DNA from: Sinorhizobium sojae CCBAU 05684
Lineage (GTDB): Bacteria; Pseudomonadota; Alphaproteobacteria; Rhizobiales; Rhizobiaceae
DNA length: 64,000 nt
Reading direction: 5' to 3'
NCBI RefSeq assembly: GCF_002288525.1
Contig: NZ_CP023067.1
Location: forward strand, 682,001 to 746,000
Under the pieces are notes generated by a model. The model saw only the letters and a program-made list of their open reading frames with translations. It ran no database searches and was not told the DNA's origin. This document shows, piece after piece, positions 36,686 to 46,367 of this stretch (position 1 is the first letter of the stretch; every line of letters begins with the position of its first letter). The translations under genes were made by a program, and so were the position numbers.

Positions 36686-36720
36686 ATTACATTCATATGA
36701 CGGAAGCGACCACATGACGG
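36686..36720 (-). promoter_or_regulatory. candidate Pho boxes upstream of phoX
   Basis: On the minus strand there are three spaced half-sites resembling CTGTCAT: CCGTCAT at 36714-36720, CCGTCAT at 36697-36703 and ATGTAAT at 36686-36692. The latter two have the 4-base spacing of a PhoB direct repeat (11-base period), about 60 bases upstream of the phoX start. Pattern reading only. Confidence 0.5.
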
Positions 36721-36906
36721 AGCAACGTCACGGGTTCAGACGGCCATGATCATCAAAAACGACGAGCGTTGCGGCGTCATCCATGCGGCGCAGCCCGCCA
36801 ACCGAAAGTTGCGGAAGAGATTACTGTTCAAGCGTGATGAACTCCTCTGGCATATGGCGCCGACCTGTGCCAATCGTTCATGAACCATGGTGGTGTCGGG
36901 GAACCC

Positions 36907-39705
36907 ATGCTCGAAATCCTTTCCGTTGTAGCCTTTGTCCTGGCACTAGCCGCCTTCCTCGGAGGTCGCAGAACCGCGGAGCGGCTCGACGCCGAAATCG
37001 TGAGCCTGAAAGCGGAGATCGCCCGGCTCGCCAAAAAGGAAACACCGGGTCTGCCGTCCGTCGCCGAGGATCCGTCGGACGCTCCTGCCGGTTCCGAGCC
37101 GGAGGAAGCGCTCGCCGCCGGACCGTGGTCGCAGGCGCGAGAGGGCGCGCGCATATTCAGCGACGCCGCGGCGGACGACGGGAGCTCGGGCGGTACCACC
37201 AGTGATGCGACTGCAGCTGCGGCCGCGCCGATTGCGGCAGCGTCGCGTGAGAGCTTCGAAAGCCGGATCGGCGGGCGATGGCCGGTCTGGGTCGGCGGGC
37301 TCGCACTTGCGCTTGGCGGCTACTTCCTCGTGCAATATTCGATCGAGGCGGGACTGCTGAGCCCGGCCGTTCGCCTGACGCTTGCCGCCGCCTTCGGCCT
37401 CCTGCTTGGTTTCACGGGCGAGGTCATCCGGCGACGGGCGGTGCCGGCGATCGCCGACCGCTTCCGCAACGCCATGATCCCCGGCGTACTGACGGCTGCC
37501 GGTGCCGTAACGCTGTTCGGCGTCGCCTATGCGGCCCATGGCATCTACGCATACATCGGCACGGCCACGGCCTTCGTGCTGTTGGCGTTGATCTCGCTTG
37601 CAACGGTCGGCCTGTCGCTGCTGCATGGACAGGCACTTGCCGGGCTTGGGCTACTCGCATCGCTCCTGACGCCACTGTTCGTCTCGAGCGGCGAGCCTCG
37701 GCCCTGGGTCCTGTTCGGCTTCCTCTCGATCGCGTGGCTCGCGACGCTCCTTGCCTCGCGCTTTAGGCAATGGACGGTCGTGCCGACGCTCGCCAATGCG
37801 GGTCTTGGCCTTTGGGGGCTTGCCTATACCACGCTCGAAGCGCCCTTCGATGCTCCGCCGGTCGCATTCGCCCTTCTGGTGATGATCGCCGGCATCGGGC
37901 TCGTCTGGCCCGGCAACCTGCCCCGCGAGCCTTTCGATACGACGGACCCGGCGGTCGGCGTCGCGGGCCCCTGGGAGCGGCTGTTTGCGCCGCCCCGTGC
38001 GGCGATCACTGTCTCGGCAGCCGTCGTCGCCGCGGTTCTGGCGCTCCTCTTCGTCAGCCCGGCGGTCGAAGCCGCGCGTTTCCCGGTTGCCGAGTTCGTG
38101 ATCGTGACGGCGGTTCTTGCCGCAGTCGGGGCCTTGCGGGGGACGGCGGTTTACGCGGCGCTGCTTGCCGCCTTCGCCGCGGTCGCCGGCACCTGGAGTC
38201 TGACCGCGTTCAGCGGCGTTCTCGCCTATCTCGACCCGCCGGCGTCCTCACCGGAGATCGTCATCCCGGGCCGCGTAGCGATGCTGACGGCGATGATCCT
38301 GGCGGCGTTGTTCCCGTTGCTTGCAGCCGCGGTTCTTGCCGGGCGGCTCCTGGTGGAGCGGCAGTTCGCCATCCTCTGGGCCGGCCTTGCCGCAGGCGTG
38401 CCGAATGCTCTTGTCGGCATGTCCTTCCTGATGACGGGCACATTTGCCTTCGACTTGGCGCATGGGCTTGCCGCTTTCCCCGGCGGCCTTTCTCTCCTGG
38501 CACTCGCCGAATGGCTCTATCGTCGCCGCGTCGAAGCGAGCGACGGCGTCGATACCGCCGCCGCCCTCCTGGTCCTCGGATCCTTCGGCCTTTTCGTCAT
38601 CGGTCTCCATGCCTGGACGGACGGTCTCGTCACGACGCTTGCCATCGCGCTTCTCGGGGCGGGATACAGCTTCGCGACCCGCCTTCGCGCCTGGCCGATC
38701 CTGCCCTGGGTGACCGCGGCTTCCGCCGTCGTCGTGCTTGCGCGGATTGCCTGGGAGCCGACGATCGTCGGCCCGGGCAGCCTTGGCACCACGCCCGTCT
38801 TCAACGCGCTTTTGCCGGGTTACGGCATGCCGGCCCTGCTGCTCGTCGCCTGCGCCTATGTCCTGCGGAACGCGCGGGACAGGCGCGTGGTGAACCTCCT
38901 GCAGGCGCTGGCGTCCCTCTTCGTGCTCCTGACGCTTGCGATCCTGGTGCGCCATGCGATGAATGGCGGCGTGCTCGACAGTTCCGCTCCGACGCTGGGC
39001 GAGCAGTCGATCTATACGCTGCTCGCCATCGGCGCCTCCGGCATCCTGATGATCCTCGATGGCAGGTCGCCGAGCATGGTCTTCCGCTACGGCGGCATGG
39101 CGCTTGGAACTGTCTCGATGCTGTCGGTCCTCGCCGCGCATCTCGTGGGCCTGAACCCCTATTTCAGCGGTGAACTGCTCGGGCGAATTCCCTTCTTCGA
39201 TCTCTTGTTAATCGGCTATCTGCTGCCGGCATTCGGCTATGCCGTGCTTGCCTGGTATGCGCGTGAGAGGCGCCCCTTGCCCTATGTGATGGCGCTCGCC
39301 ATCAGTGGCGCGGTGCTTGCTTTCGCCTGGGCGAGCCTGAGCGTGCGCCGTTTCTGGCAGGGCCAGAGCGTTGCCGACTGGAAGGGCTTCCTTCAGGGCG
39401 AGACCTACACCTACTCGGTCGTCTGGTTGGCGCTCGGGGTTCTCCTGCTTGTGGCCGGCTCGCGCTTCAACGCAAAGAGCATCCGCATCGCCTCGGCCGT
39501 GCTCGTCTTCATTGCGGTGCTGAAGGTCTTCCTGATCGATATGTCGAACCTCGAGGGCGTCCTCAGGGCACTCTCCTTCATCGGCCTTGGCGGCGTGCTG
39601 ATCGGCATAGGACTTTTCTATCAGCGGATACTATCGAGTCGCGGCCTGGATGATGCCTCCGAGGCTGCGGTGAGCACGCCCGGCGAGGGGGCGCACCGCG
39701 CATGA
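36907..39705 (+). CDS. DUF2339 large polytopic membrane protein
   Basis: 932 residues from the ATG at 36907, chosen for the GGGGAA before it. A first hydrophobic segment (about 4-20), then a coiled-coil/acidic stretch (20-110), the family's motif GRWPVWVGGLALALGGYFLV near residue 130, and then a continuous series of some 25 hydrophobic segments to the end. This is the DUF2339 layout; the function is unknown, and a role in cell-envelope transport has been suggested only from topology. It overlaps the following HD gene by four bases. Confidence 0.87.
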   Translation: MLEILSVVAFVLALAAFLGGRRTAERLDAEIVSLKAEIARLAKKETPGLPSVAEDPSDAPAGSEPEEALAAGPWSQAREGARIFSDAAADDGSSGGTTSDATAAAAAPIAAASRESFESRIGGRWPVWVGGLALALGGYFLVQYSIEAGLLSPAVRLTLAAAFGLLLGFTGEVIRRRAVPAIADRFRNAMIPGVLTAAGAVTLFGVAYAAHGIYAYIGTATAFVLLALISLATVGLSLLHGQALAGLGLLASLLTPLFVSSGEPRPWVLFGFLSIAWLATLLASRFRQWTVVPTLANAGLGLWGLAYTTLEAPFDAPPVAFALLVMIAGIGLVWPGNLPREPFDTTDPAVGVAGPWERLFAPPRAAITVSAAVVAAVLALLFVSPAVEAARFPVAEFVIVTAVLAAVGALRGTAVYAALLAAFAAVAGTWSLTAFSGVLAYLDPPASSPEIVIPGRVAMLTAMILAALFPLLAAAVLAGRLLVERQFAILWAGLAAGVPNALVGMSFLMTGTFAFDLAHGLAAFPGGLSLLALAEWLYRRRVEASDGVDTAAALLVLGSFGLFVIGLHAWTDGLVTTLAIALLGAGYSFATRLRAWPILPWVTAASAVVVLARIAWEPTIVGPGSLGTTPVFNALLPGYGMPALLLVACAYVLRNARDRRVVNLLQALASLFVLLTLAILVRHAMNGGVLDSSAPTLGEQSIYTLLAIGASGILMILDGRSPSMVFRYGGMALGTVSMLSVLAAHLVGLNPYFSGELLGRIPFFDLLLIGYLLPAFGYAVLAWYARERRPLPYVMALAISGAVLAFAWASLSVRRFWQGQSVADWKGFLQGETYTYSVVWLALGVLLLVAGSRFNAKSIRIASAVLVFIAVLKVFLIDMSNLEGVLRALSFIGLGGVLIGIGLFYQRILSSRGLDDASEAAVSTPGEGAHRA

Positions 39706-40358
39706 CCCGTCCTGCTACGCTTGCTGCCGCCTTTGCGCCCTTTCACGAGCTTGCCGATGAGCTTCTGCCGCATGCCTTTTCCGGTGAGGACGGCTCGCAC
39801 GATGCCGCACATCTGATCCGGGTCTGGAAGAACGCCGCGCGCATCCGGGCGGAGGAGGGCGGCGACGCGCGCCAGCTCGCAGCCGCCGTGCTGCTGCATG
39901 ATTGCGTGGCCGTCGAGAAGAATTCGCCGCAGCGCGCCGAGGCCTCACGCCTTGCCGCGGACAAGGCATGGCAGATCCTTGACAGCCTCGGCTGGCATCG
40001 GGCGGAAATCTCGTCCGTCGCGCACGCCATACTGACGCACAGCTTTTCCGCCAACATTCCCCCGGAAACGCTCGAGGCGAAGATACTCCAGGACGCCGAC
40101 CGGCTCGACGCCATCGGGATGGTCGGCGCTGCGCGCTGCTTCTACATCGCTGGACGTATGGGCAGCGGTCTTTACGATCCGCTCGATCCCCTGGCCGAGG
40201 ACCGGCCGCTCGATGACAAGGCCTTCGCCATCGATCATTTCGAAACAAAACTGTTTCGCCTCGCCGACGGCTTCCAGACGGCCGCCGGCCGACGCCTGGC
40301 ACTGGAGCGCCAGCAGCGGCTGCGCGACGTGCTCACGATGGTGCTCGACGAAATTTAG
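39702..40358 (+). CDS. HD-domain phosphohydrolase
   Basis: 218 residues. HD superfamily with all metal ligands visible: SHDAAHLIRVWKNA near residue 32, VLLHDC near 63, SSVAHAILTHSFS near 107 and LQDADRLDAIG near 129. It resembles the YedJ-type hydrolases with unknown nucleotide substrate. Coupled to the DUF2339 gene by a four-base overlap. Confidence 0.9.
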   Translation: MTRPATLAAAFAPFHELADELLPHAFSGEDGSHDAAHLIRVWKNAARIRAEEGGDARQLAAAVLLHDCVAVEKNSPQRAEASRLAADKAWQILDSLGWHRAEISSVAHAILTHSFSANIPPETLEAKILQDADRLDAIGMVGAARCFYIAGRMGSGLYDPLDPLAEDRPLDDKAFAIDHFETKLFRLADGFQTAAGRRLALERQQRLRDVLTMVLDEI

Positions 40359-40437
40359 CGCGGGATGGGAAGTGCGCGGTCTTCCGCCCGCATCCCGCGC
40401 TAACTTCTTGTTCGATCCGACCTGAAATCATCGTGCT

Positions 40438-41376
40438 CTAAAGCGTGCGGCCCGAATTCAGAAGCTCGTCGATTTCGGCGCGCAGGGGCATTGCGGGTGC
40501 CGTACCGGGGCGGGTTACTGCAATCGCGGCCGTGGCGCAGCCAAATCGGACCGCCTCGACAGGAGTGCGCCCTTCCGACAGCGCCGCGGCGAAGCCTCCG
40601 AGAAAAGCGTCGCCGGCGCCGGTGGTATCGACGACCGTGCCCGCTGAAAAGGCCGGAACGAAGGCGCTCTGTTGGGCGCTGTGATAGAGTGCGCCACGGG
40701 CACCGAGCGTGATGATGGCGCAGCCCGCTCCTTTGCGCAGCAGAAGCTCGGCCGCAGCGCGTGCCTGTTCGTCGGTTTCGACGGCATGGCCGACGATATG
40801 GGCGACCTCCACCTCATTGGGCACGACATAGTCGCACAGCGTGTAGATCTCGTCGGGAATCGTTTGGGCGGGGGCCGGATTGAAAATCGTCGTCACGCCG
40901 GCGCGTTTCGCAATGGAGAGCGCATGGACTGCCGCCTCCAGCGGTTGTTCCAGTTGGGTCATGAAGATGGCGGCGTTCTCGATCTCCGCCTTGTTGGCAT
41001 CGACGTCCTCGACGCCGATCAGCCCGGCCGCGCCCGGAGCGACGATGATCGCGTTGTCGCCATTGTCCTCGTTGACGAAGATGAATGCGGCACCGGTCGA
41101 GACGCCTTCCATCTTCATCACATTGGCCTTGACGCCAGCCGCCGCATAGGCCGAAAGCGCCATCTCGCCGAAAGGGTCGTTGCCGATGCGGGAAATGAAA
41201 GTCACCTTGCCGCCGGCCTTGGCAGCGGCAATCGCCTGGTTGGATCCCTTGCCGCCCGGGCCGAGCTTGAAATCCGAGCCGAGCAGCGTCTCGGCGATGT
41301 GGGGCAGCCGCTTGGCGGTATAGGCCGTATCGGCGGCAAAGATCCCGAGAATGACAATTCCGCTGCGTCCGCTCAT
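40438..41376 (-). CDS. rbsK: ribokinase-like PfkB sugar kinase
   Basis: 312 residues. The PfkB family N-terminal motif GPGGKGSNQAIAAAKAGGKV is near residue 38, and the catalytic DTTGAGDAFLGGFAAAL near 250 has the base aspartate and the anion hole. GGKGSNQA and the overall form match ribokinase. The gene ends an apparent operon (binding protein, two permeases, LacI regulator, kinase), so it probably phosphorylates the imported sugar. The symbol reflects the family; the sugar may not be ribose. Confidence 0.85.
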   Translation of the reverse strand: MSGRSGIVILGIFAADTAYTAKRLPHIAETLLGSDFKLGPGGKGSNQAIAAAKAGGKVTFISRIGNDPFGEMALSAYAAAGVKANVMKMEGVSTGAAFIFVNEDNGDNAIIVAPGAAGLIGVEDVDANKAEIENAAIFMTQLEQPLEAAVHALSIAKRAGVTTIFNPAPAQTIPDEIYTLCDYVVPNEVEVAHIVGHAVETDEQARAAAELLLRKGAGCAIITLGARGALYHSAQQSAFVPAFSAGTVVDTTGAGDAFLGGFAAALSEGRTPVEAVRFGCATAAIAVTRPGTAPAMPLRAEIDELLNSGRTL

Positions 41377-41415
41377 TTGGTTCTCCCCGTTGGCGGCCGG
41401 TCACCGGCCGTGTTC

Positions 41416-42426
41416 CTATCCGGTTTCAATCGCACCGCGCGGGCCCGTGGAGCCACGTACGATCAGTGACCCGTCGATCATCTCGTCCTTGGCCACGAAG
41501 GACCCGCCGAAAAGAAGCGCCACGGCGCGCATTGCCAGCTTTTCCACCGGCTGACGCACCGTGGTCAGCCGGGGCACGACGAGCTTGGCGAGCGAGATGT
41601 CGTCGAAGCCGGCAAGCGACAGCTCGCGCGGAACATCGATCTTCAGATCGCTTGCCGCTCGGAGTGCACCGATTGCCTGCTGATCGCTTGCCGCGGCAAT
41701 GGCCGTCACACGTTTGCCGGGCGCCAGAGACAGCAGTTCGCGGGCGATCATCTCGCCGGATTCGTAGTCGAACTTCCCCCGGGAGATCGTCAGTTCGACA
41801 GCCTCGCCGGCTTCGCCGAGCTGGCGGAGCCGATCGACGAAACCCTCCTGTCTCAGCCGTCCGGCCTCCGTGTCCGGCGGCCCTGCAATATAGGCAATGC
41901 GGCGATGCCCGAGCCCGTAAAGGTGATCCGCCATCAAGGACGCCGCCTGCGCGTGGTTGGTCGACACCAGGGGAAAGCCGGCGAAACGCCGGTCCAGCGA
42001 GATGATCGGAACCGGCAGGTCCGCGGATCGATGTGCGCCCTGGCTGGAAGCAGCCACGATGATGCCGCACACGGAGCGATCCAGAAATGCCGATATGTGG
42101 TGGCGTTCAGCCTCGGGATCGTTGTGCGAACTTGCCAGCATTACCGTATGCTTGCGTTCCATGGCGGCGCTTTCGATGCTCGCGGCCATCTGGGCGAAAA
42201 AGGGATTCGTGATATCCGGAACGATCAGGCCGATCACATCGGTCCTGCTTGTGCGCAGTGCCCTCGCAGTGACGTTCGGCCGGTAGCCGAGTGCTGCGAT
42301 CGCACCGGTCACCTTCTCGCGCAGGGCGGGCTTTACCGCTGCTTCCCCGGCGAGGACGCGCGAGACGGTCCCGACCGAGACTCCTGCCTGCTCGGCGACG
42401 TCCTTGACCGTGGGCATCCTGCGCAT
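41416..42426 (-). CDS. LacI-family transcriptional regulator of the ABC locus
   Basis: 336 residues. LacI helix-turn-helix at residues about 4-50 (TVKDVAEQAGVSVGTVSRVL), the hinge helix ARALRTSRTD, and a periplasmic-binding-protein-like effector domain (DVIGLIVPDITNPFFAQMA to the end). It sits between the second permease (15 bases) and the kinase (39 bases), so it is part of the operon. Two identical LacI-type palindromes (46279-46292 and 46368-46381) lie in the divergent promoter region of this locus and are its likely operators. Confidence 0.93.
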   Translation of the reverse strand: MRRMPTVKDVAEQAGVSVGTVSRVLAGEAAVKPALREKVTGAIAALGYRPNVTARALRTSRTDVIGLIVPDITNPFFAQMAASIESAAMERKHTVMLASSHNDPEAERHHISAFLDRSVCGIIVAASSQGAHRSADLPVPIISLDRRFAGFPLVSTNHAQAASLMADHLYGLGHRRIAYIAGPPDTEAGRLRQEGFVDRLRQLGEAGEAVELTISRGKFDYESGEMIARELLSLAPGKRVTAIAAASDQQAIGALRAASDLKIDVPRELSLAGFDDISLAKLVVPRLTTVRQPVEKLAMRAVALLFGGSFVAKDEMIDGSLIVRGSTGPRGAIETG

Positions 42427-42441
42427 GATCGATACCCGGAT

Positions 42442-43356
42442 CTACTTCACCGCTCCGGCGGTCATGCCTGCAATGATATGTTTCTCGAGCAGGATGCCCA
42501 CGAAGACCAGTGGAAGGATTCCGGCGGTCGAAAGTGCTGCCATGGACCACCAGTTGATGCCCTGGCTGCCCGTCTGGCTGGCGATCATCACCGGCAGGGT
42601 GTTCGTGTTGGTGGAGGTCAGCAACGCCGCGAAGAAATACTCGTTCCAGCACAGGATCAGCGAAAGGATGAATGCGGCCACCATGCCCGGAAGCACCAGA
42701 GGCACGATGATGCGCAGGAACGCTCCCCATATCGACAGGCCATCGACGAGCGCCGCTTCCTCGAGCTCCACCGGCACGGTCGCGAACTGGTCGCGCATGA
42801 TCCAGATCACGATCGGCAGGACCATGAGCGTATAGACCGCGATCATGCCGACATATGAATCCAGCAGCGCAAGCTCCTTGTAGAGGACGAGAAAAGGCAG
42901 CGCGAGCACGACGGGAGGCATGATGAGCTGGGACAGGAAGAAGAACGAGATGTCGGAATTGCGCATATAGCCGAACTTGTAGGAAAAGCGACTGAGGCCG
43001 TAGGCGGCGAGCGAACCCAGGACGACCGCCAATGCCGAGGCGGTGATCGACATGACCATGCTGTTCCACAGCCTGCGCATGAATTCATCGCGAACGGTCG
43101 ATACATTGAAGATGGTGTCGGGCGAAAGCCCGAGCGAGCGCCAGCCGAGCCAGTTGGGCGTGAAGTCGAGCCATGGGATCAGATTGCCCTTCATCACGTC
43201 CGCAGCCGTCTTGAAGGAGGTTGAGACCGTCCAGAAGAGCGGGAAAATGCAAATTACGGCCCAGGCGGCGAGGAGCCCGTAGACGACGAAGCGCATTGCC
43301 CACCAGCGAAGGCGCTGGCCACGGGCATATTTCTCGAAGTCGATCGAAACCATCAT
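42442..43356 (-). CDS. ABC sugar transporter permease (second, MalG-like)
   Basis: 304 residues from the first of two adjacent ATG codons (43356), preceded by AGGAAG. About six membrane spans (first at 23-43). The cytoplasmic EAA loop (EEAALVDGLSIWGAFLRIIV, near residue 200) contacts the ATPase. Typical CUT1-class inner-membrane component. Its start overlaps the stop of the first permease by four bases. Confidence 0.93.
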   Translation of the reverse strand: MMVSIDFEKYARGQRLRWWAMRFVVYGLLAAWAVICIFPLFWTVSTSFKTAADVMKGNLIPWLDFTPNWLGWRSLGLSPDTIFNVSTVRDEFMRRLWNSMVMSITASALAVVLGSLAAYGLSRFSYKFGYMRNSDISFFFLSQLIMPPVVLALPFLVLYKELALLDSYVGMIAVYTLMVLPIVIWIMRDQFATVPVELEEAALVDGLSIWGAFLRIIVPLVLPGMVAAFILSLILCWNEYFFAALLTSTNTNTLPVMIASQTGSQGINWWSMAALSTAGILPLVFVGILLEKHIIAGMTAGAVK

Positions 43357-44471
43357 AGTCTTCCTGTCATGCGCCGAACGATCCTGTCCGATACCTTCAA
43401 CAGCATGGTCATGCCGAATACGATTATCACCAGGTAGACGATCGCAAGCAGCGTGCCATATCCGACGTTCGAACGGTCGCGGTATTCGCGATAGATGAAG
43501 CTTGTGACCGAGTCGGTGGCTCCACCGGGGCCGCCGGCGGTGACGGTTATGATGATGTCGGCGAGCTTCAGCTTGAAGATGATGCGGATCATGACCGCCG
43601 TCACCGATACCGGCAACATCAGCGGGAAGATGACCTTCCAGAAGCGCTGCCACTTGGTGGCGCCGTCGACCTCGGCCGCCTCCAGCACCTCCCGCGGCAG
43701 GGCCTGCAGACCGGCCAGCAGCATGATCATCATGAATGGAATGAAGGTCCAGGCGTCCATGATCATGATGGAAAGCCTGGCGGTCAGGGGATCACCGAAG
43801 AAGGACGGATTCTCCCAGCCAAGCCAGCGGGCAAGCCTGGCGATCGGGCCGAAGCGGATTTCCAGCATCGATTTGCCGACCATCCAGCTGACTGCGACGG
43901 GCGAAAGCATCAGCGGCACGAGGAATGTGACGCGCCAGAACTTTCGGGCGGCGATGTCCTGGCTCAGGAGCAATGCCAGCCCGAAAGCGATCGCGTACTC
44001 GACCGCGATTGCCAGGCAGTAGAGCACCATGTTGAGCAGAGCATTGGCATAGAAGGGATCGCTGAGCATGCGGCGCAGATTGTCGAGCCCGTTGAACTGC
44101 CGTCCGGTCAGCGATGCCAGGTTCCAATCGGAAAAGCCGACCCACAGGGCGAACAACAGCGGGAAGACCACCATCGAGACGACGAAGAGTGCGGCCGGCA
44201 GGACGAACAGCGCCTTTTTCCCGGCCTCGCCATAAAGGACGACACGCGTCACGCACAGGACGATCGCCCAGAGAATGTAGGCATAGAGAACCGGGCGCCA
44301 GTTCTCGAAACCAAAGGCGATCCATCCCGATTCGTGGGCCGCTTGCAGCACAAAGGACGTGACAAGCCAGATGGCGCTCAGCCAGAGCGCTGCGCGGCCC
44401 CAGAAGTGGCGGCCTGCAGAAACCGAATCGGCTTCGACTGTGTGCAGCAAGTCGCGATCGAGCGTCGTCAT
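43353..44471 (-). CDS. ABC sugar transporter permease (first, MalF-like)
   Basis: 372 residues with about eight hydrophobic segments, including an extra N-terminal pair (about 28-46 and 62-80) that lengthens it beyond the usual 290-310 residues. The EAA loop is LEAAEVDGATKWQRFWKVIF near residue 262. Partner of the second permease. It lies 66 bases after the binding-protein gene, with a strong intercistronic hairpin (44492-44528) between them. Confidence 0.92.
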   Translation of the reverse strand: MTTLDRDLLHTVEADSVSAGRHFWGRAALWLSAIWLVTSFVLQAAHESGWIAFGFENWRPVLYAYILWAIVLCVTRVVLYGEAGKKALFVLPAALFVVSMVVFPLLFALWVGFSDWNLASLTGRQFNGLDNLRRMLSDPFYANALLNMVLYCLAIAVEYAIAFGLALLLSQDIAARKFWRVTFLVPLMLSPVAVSWMVGKSMLEIRFGPIARLARWLGWENPSFFGDPLTARLSIMIMDAWTFIPFMMIMLLAGLQALPREVLEAAEVDGATKWQRFWKVIFPLMLPVSVTAVMIRIIFKLKLADIIITVTAGGPGGATDSVTSFIYREYRDRSNVGYGTLLAIVYLVIIVFGMTMLLKVSDRIVRRMTGRL

Positions 44472-44491
44472 GATATCCCCCGGACATAATT

Positions 44492-44528
44492 GCCACCGGC
44501 GGAGTCGGTTTTCCGCTCCGCCGGTGGC
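44492..44528 (-). promoter_or_regulatory. intercistronic hairpin between binding-protein and permease genes
   Basis: Perfect 13-bp arms gccaccggcggag/ctccgccggtggc (44492-44504 and 44516-44528) with an 11-base loop and no T run. Such structures typically protect the upstream binding-protein mRNA and lower expression of the downstream permeases. Confidence 0.8.
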
Positions 44529-44537
44529 GCTGTTCCG

Positions 44538-46178
44538 TTAAAGTCCCAGGCTCGCCCGATAGAGCTTCAACTGGCTTTCGCGGCCAATCTGGTCGGTTAT
44601 CTTTTCCCAGGCGGCGGCAATCGCGTCCGCGGTCTCCTGGGCCGATTTGTATTGCCCGGCAAAGCCCTTTGCCAATTCGTCTTCCGCGACGGAGTAGTAT
44701 TGGAAGATGCCGGGGATGCGGGGCTCGATGGCGGCGTTGGTGTGGTTGTAGCTGTCGGCATTCGATCCGAGGTAATCCTCGATATAGGCACGATCATAGC
44801 CTGCTGCCTGCCACTCGTCATAGTTGAAGTGGGACTGTCGATAAGGCTGGAAGCCGGACGGATAGGCCGATGTCCACAGCGAAAGATCCTTCCCACCCAG
44901 ATGTGCCGCTGCCGACCAGGCAGCCTTGCGCTTCTTCTCGTCACCGGACACGCGCTTGGTGACGTAGATCCCCCAGCCCAGATAGGCCATGTTCGGCGCT
45001 TCGTTATAGGTCTCTTCCCACTGGCCGCTCTTGCGGTTGTACACGCGGCTGGAACCGCGGTTGATGCCGAAGCCGACGACATCGCCGACGACCGAGGTAT
45101 CGGAAGTGCGGGCGCTTGAGCCTACGTCGCCCCACCACATCAGCATTGAGCCGGTGCCTGCGAGGAACTGCGAGAATGCCGTCGTACCCGGGTCCGCATT
45201 GATCTGGTCGGACGGATAGGCATTGGCGGCGATCAGATCCATCACATCCTGGATGGCCTGGACCCAGGCCGGGTTGTTGACGAGCGGCTTCATGGTGTCC
45301 GGATCGAACAGCCAGGCAGGATCGCCGGGATACTTCGCATAGGCGGTCGCGCGGTTCTCGAGGAAGTAGAAGCCGAAGCCGCCCCAGCCCTTCAGCGGGT
45401 CGAGGTAACCATAGGCCGACAGGCCGGTCAGGGGATCCGTCTTGCCGATAAGAGCCTTGGAGACTTCGTTGACTTCCTGCCAGGTCTTCGGCGGTTCGGC
45501 GCGGCCGCTGATCGAGCCTTCGCCAAAATAGTCTTTTCTGTATGCAAAGGTATGGCAGTCTCCGTCGATCGTAACGCGATAGGTCTTACCTTCCCAGGTT
45601 CCGACGGGAGGTTTCAGATAGTCCACGAGGTCGTCGGCGTCGATCTGCGCTGCGACCCAGTCAGGCATTTCGTCCAAGAGCCCGCGTCCGGCGGTGTCGC
45701 CCTCGAACGGAGCGCCCATTTCGATGATGTCGAAGTCGACGGTGCCGGTCGCGATCGACTGTTGCAGGCGCGCGTTATAGTCGGCTTGGGCAAGGTCGAT
45801 CCAGTTGATCTTGGCACCGGTATAGGCTTCCCAGGGTTTCAGGAAGCCACGGAACAGGAAGTTATGAAGGTTCTGGTTGTTGAGGCCCATAAAGGTGAGT
45901 TCGACGCCAGCAAACTCGCCCGCGGCCACATTCGCCTTGGTCGGCCCGAGACAAAGCTCGCCGACCTTCTGCCAATCGGCATCCGTCGGCGCGCCCTTTC
46001 CAACGCCGGGAATTTTCAGGATCTGCGCCCGCAGATCGTCCTGGGCCAAGGCCATCGTGGGAATGCCGCCGACGGCGCTCGATATCCCGAGCAGCGCCGC
46101 AGCGCTTGCCGTGCCCCGCAGGATGTCGCGGCGGCTTGCCTGCCGGCGCATCAAGGCTTCATAAATTTCGACTTTCAT
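44538..46178 (-). CDS. ABC transporter substrate-binding protein, large (546 aa), Tat-type signal
   Basis: 546 residues from the ATG at 46178, preceded by GAGGAG. The N-terminus has twin arginines (QASRRDILRGTASAAALLGI), so export by Tat is likely, followed by cleavage near ALAQ. The mature part has the family-1 extracellular solute-binding pattern (FKPWEAYTGAKINWIDLAQA, IATGTVDFDIIEMGA, FLAGTGSMLMWWGDVG). It is about 120 residues longer than typical sugar-binding proteins. Aromatic-rich and Trp-rich segments suggest a carbohydrate or polyol ligand. It is the first gene of the operon with two permeases, LacI regulator and kinase. Confidence 0.9.
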   Translation of the reverse strand: MKVEIYEALMRRQASRRDILRGTASAAALLGISSAVGGIPTMALAQDDLRAQILKIPGVGKGAPTDADWQKVGELCLGPTKANVAAGEFAGVELTFMGLNNQNLHNFLFRGFLKPWEAYTGAKINWIDLAQADYNARLQQSIATGTVDFDIIEMGAPFEGDTAGRGLLDEMPDWVAAQIDADDLVDYLKPPVGTWEGKTYRVTIDGDCHTFAYRKDYFGEGSISGRAEPPKTWQEVNEVSKALIGKTDPLTGLSAYGYLDPLKGWGGFGFYFLENRATAYAKYPGDPAWLFDPDTMKPLVNNPAWVQAIQDVMDLIAANAYPSDQINADPGTTAFSQFLAGTGSMLMWWGDVGSSARTSDTSVVGDVVGFGINRGSSRVYNRKSGQWEETYNEAPNMAYLGWGIYVTKRVSGDEKKRKAAWSAAAHLGGKDLSLWTSAYPSGFQPYRQSHFNYDEWQAAGYDRAYIEDYLGSNADSYNHTNAAIEPRIPGIFQYYSVAEDELAKGFAGQYKSAQETADAIAAAWEKITDQIGRESQLKLYRASLGL

Positions 46179-46278
46179 AAGAGGCTCCTCCACCCTTCAT
46201 CTCGTTGCCGCCCGGCGCGATCTTTGTCAGGCTGACCATTAGCGCTGGCCACGGGCGGAACTATTTGGTAAGCAAGAA

Positions 46279-46292
46279 ATGAAACGTTTCAT
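46279..46292. promoter_or_regulatory. LacI-type operator 1
   Basis: Perfect 14-bp palindrome atgaaacgtttcat, about 100 bases upstream of the binding-protein start. It is the typical LacI-family form (central CG) and identical to the site at 46368. Confidence 0.85.
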
Positions 46293-46367
46293 ATCTGCGC
46301 TTGAAACCGCTCCTCTCGGTTTCGCTGTTGAGGATCAGGCTGCAAAGAGAAAATGTCAACATGGACA

